Below are positions 63,892-64,000 of a DNA stretch of 64,000 nt, in pieces. Under the pieces are notes generated by a model, which worked only from the letters and a program-made list of their open reading frames with translations, was not told where the DNA came from and searched no databases. The stretch lies in assembly GCA_914767715.1 (NCBI GenBank), contig OU612073.1, positions 25,172,001 through 25,236,000 on the forward strand, read 5' to 3'. Position 1 is the first letter of the stretch, and each line of letters opens with the position of its first letter. The translations under genes and the position numbers were made by a program. This stretch comes from Membranipora membranacea. Lineage: Eukaryota; Bryozoa; Gymnolaemata; Cheilostomatida; Membraniporidae.

Positions 63892-64000
63892 CTGAAATAA
63901 AACAGTCCATTCCACACATCAGTTAATGAACCATCATTGATCGGTCACTGAAGGGCTTGCCATGCGCAATCAACCATTGCGGTATCAAACTAAATTCTTA

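Overview
The window is nuclear DNA of an animal. Genes are split into many short exons with GT-AG introns, and the protein families (LRR receptor, Tctex1 dynein light chain, PAK1IP1, MIEN1/SelW, AMOP-VWD-EGF mucin) are metazoan. The DNA is AT-rich, crowded with tandem satellites, foldback elements, tRNA-derived SINEs and decayed non-LTR retrotransposons. An invertebrate is likely, possibly a non-bilaterian such as a cnidarian, but the species cannot be named from sequence alone. All gene models below were assembled by eye from splice sites and reading phase; no alignment or transcript was available.

Layout. 3-191 (+) may be the last codons of a membrane protein that starts outside the window. 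1522-8424 (-) is a complete ten-exon, 525-residue single-pass LRR receptor; its LRRCT exon ends in a 22-copy, 36-bp tandem array in which every unit carries a consensus splice donor. 11887-19099 (-) is a 13-exon protein of ribonuclease-inhibitor-type LRRs followed by EF-hand-like helices, similar in plan to LRRC74. 20809-24516 (-) is a five-exon Tctex1-domain dynein light chain. 27433-34772 (-) is the PAK1IP1/Mak11 WD40 protein, with a large intron filled by a 1.4-kb, 19-bp satellite. 36700-38553 (+) is a four-exon, 100-residue MIEN1/SelW-type selenoprotein with a CxxU motif (in-frame TGA), a C-terminal CCIL prenylation box, and a good SECIS element in the 3' UTR at about 38880-38945. 39-51 kb has no convincing host gene; it holds two tRNA-SINE copies, opposed LINE fragments and a 125-bp inverted duplication. 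51015-63891 (-) is the 3' nineteen exons of a large AMOP-VWD-EGF transmembrane mucin-like protein, running off the right edge, with two dead retroelements in its introns.

There are no operons. The Tctex1 and EF-hand/LRR neighbours may both be ciliary, but that is inference. The most noteworthy items are the Sec-containing MIEN1 homologue with its SECIS, and two tandem arrays that sit exactly on splice sites (a 36-bp donor array and a 14-bp acceptor array). A 111-bp hAT-like foldback element with a perfect 8-bp target duplication is also clear.
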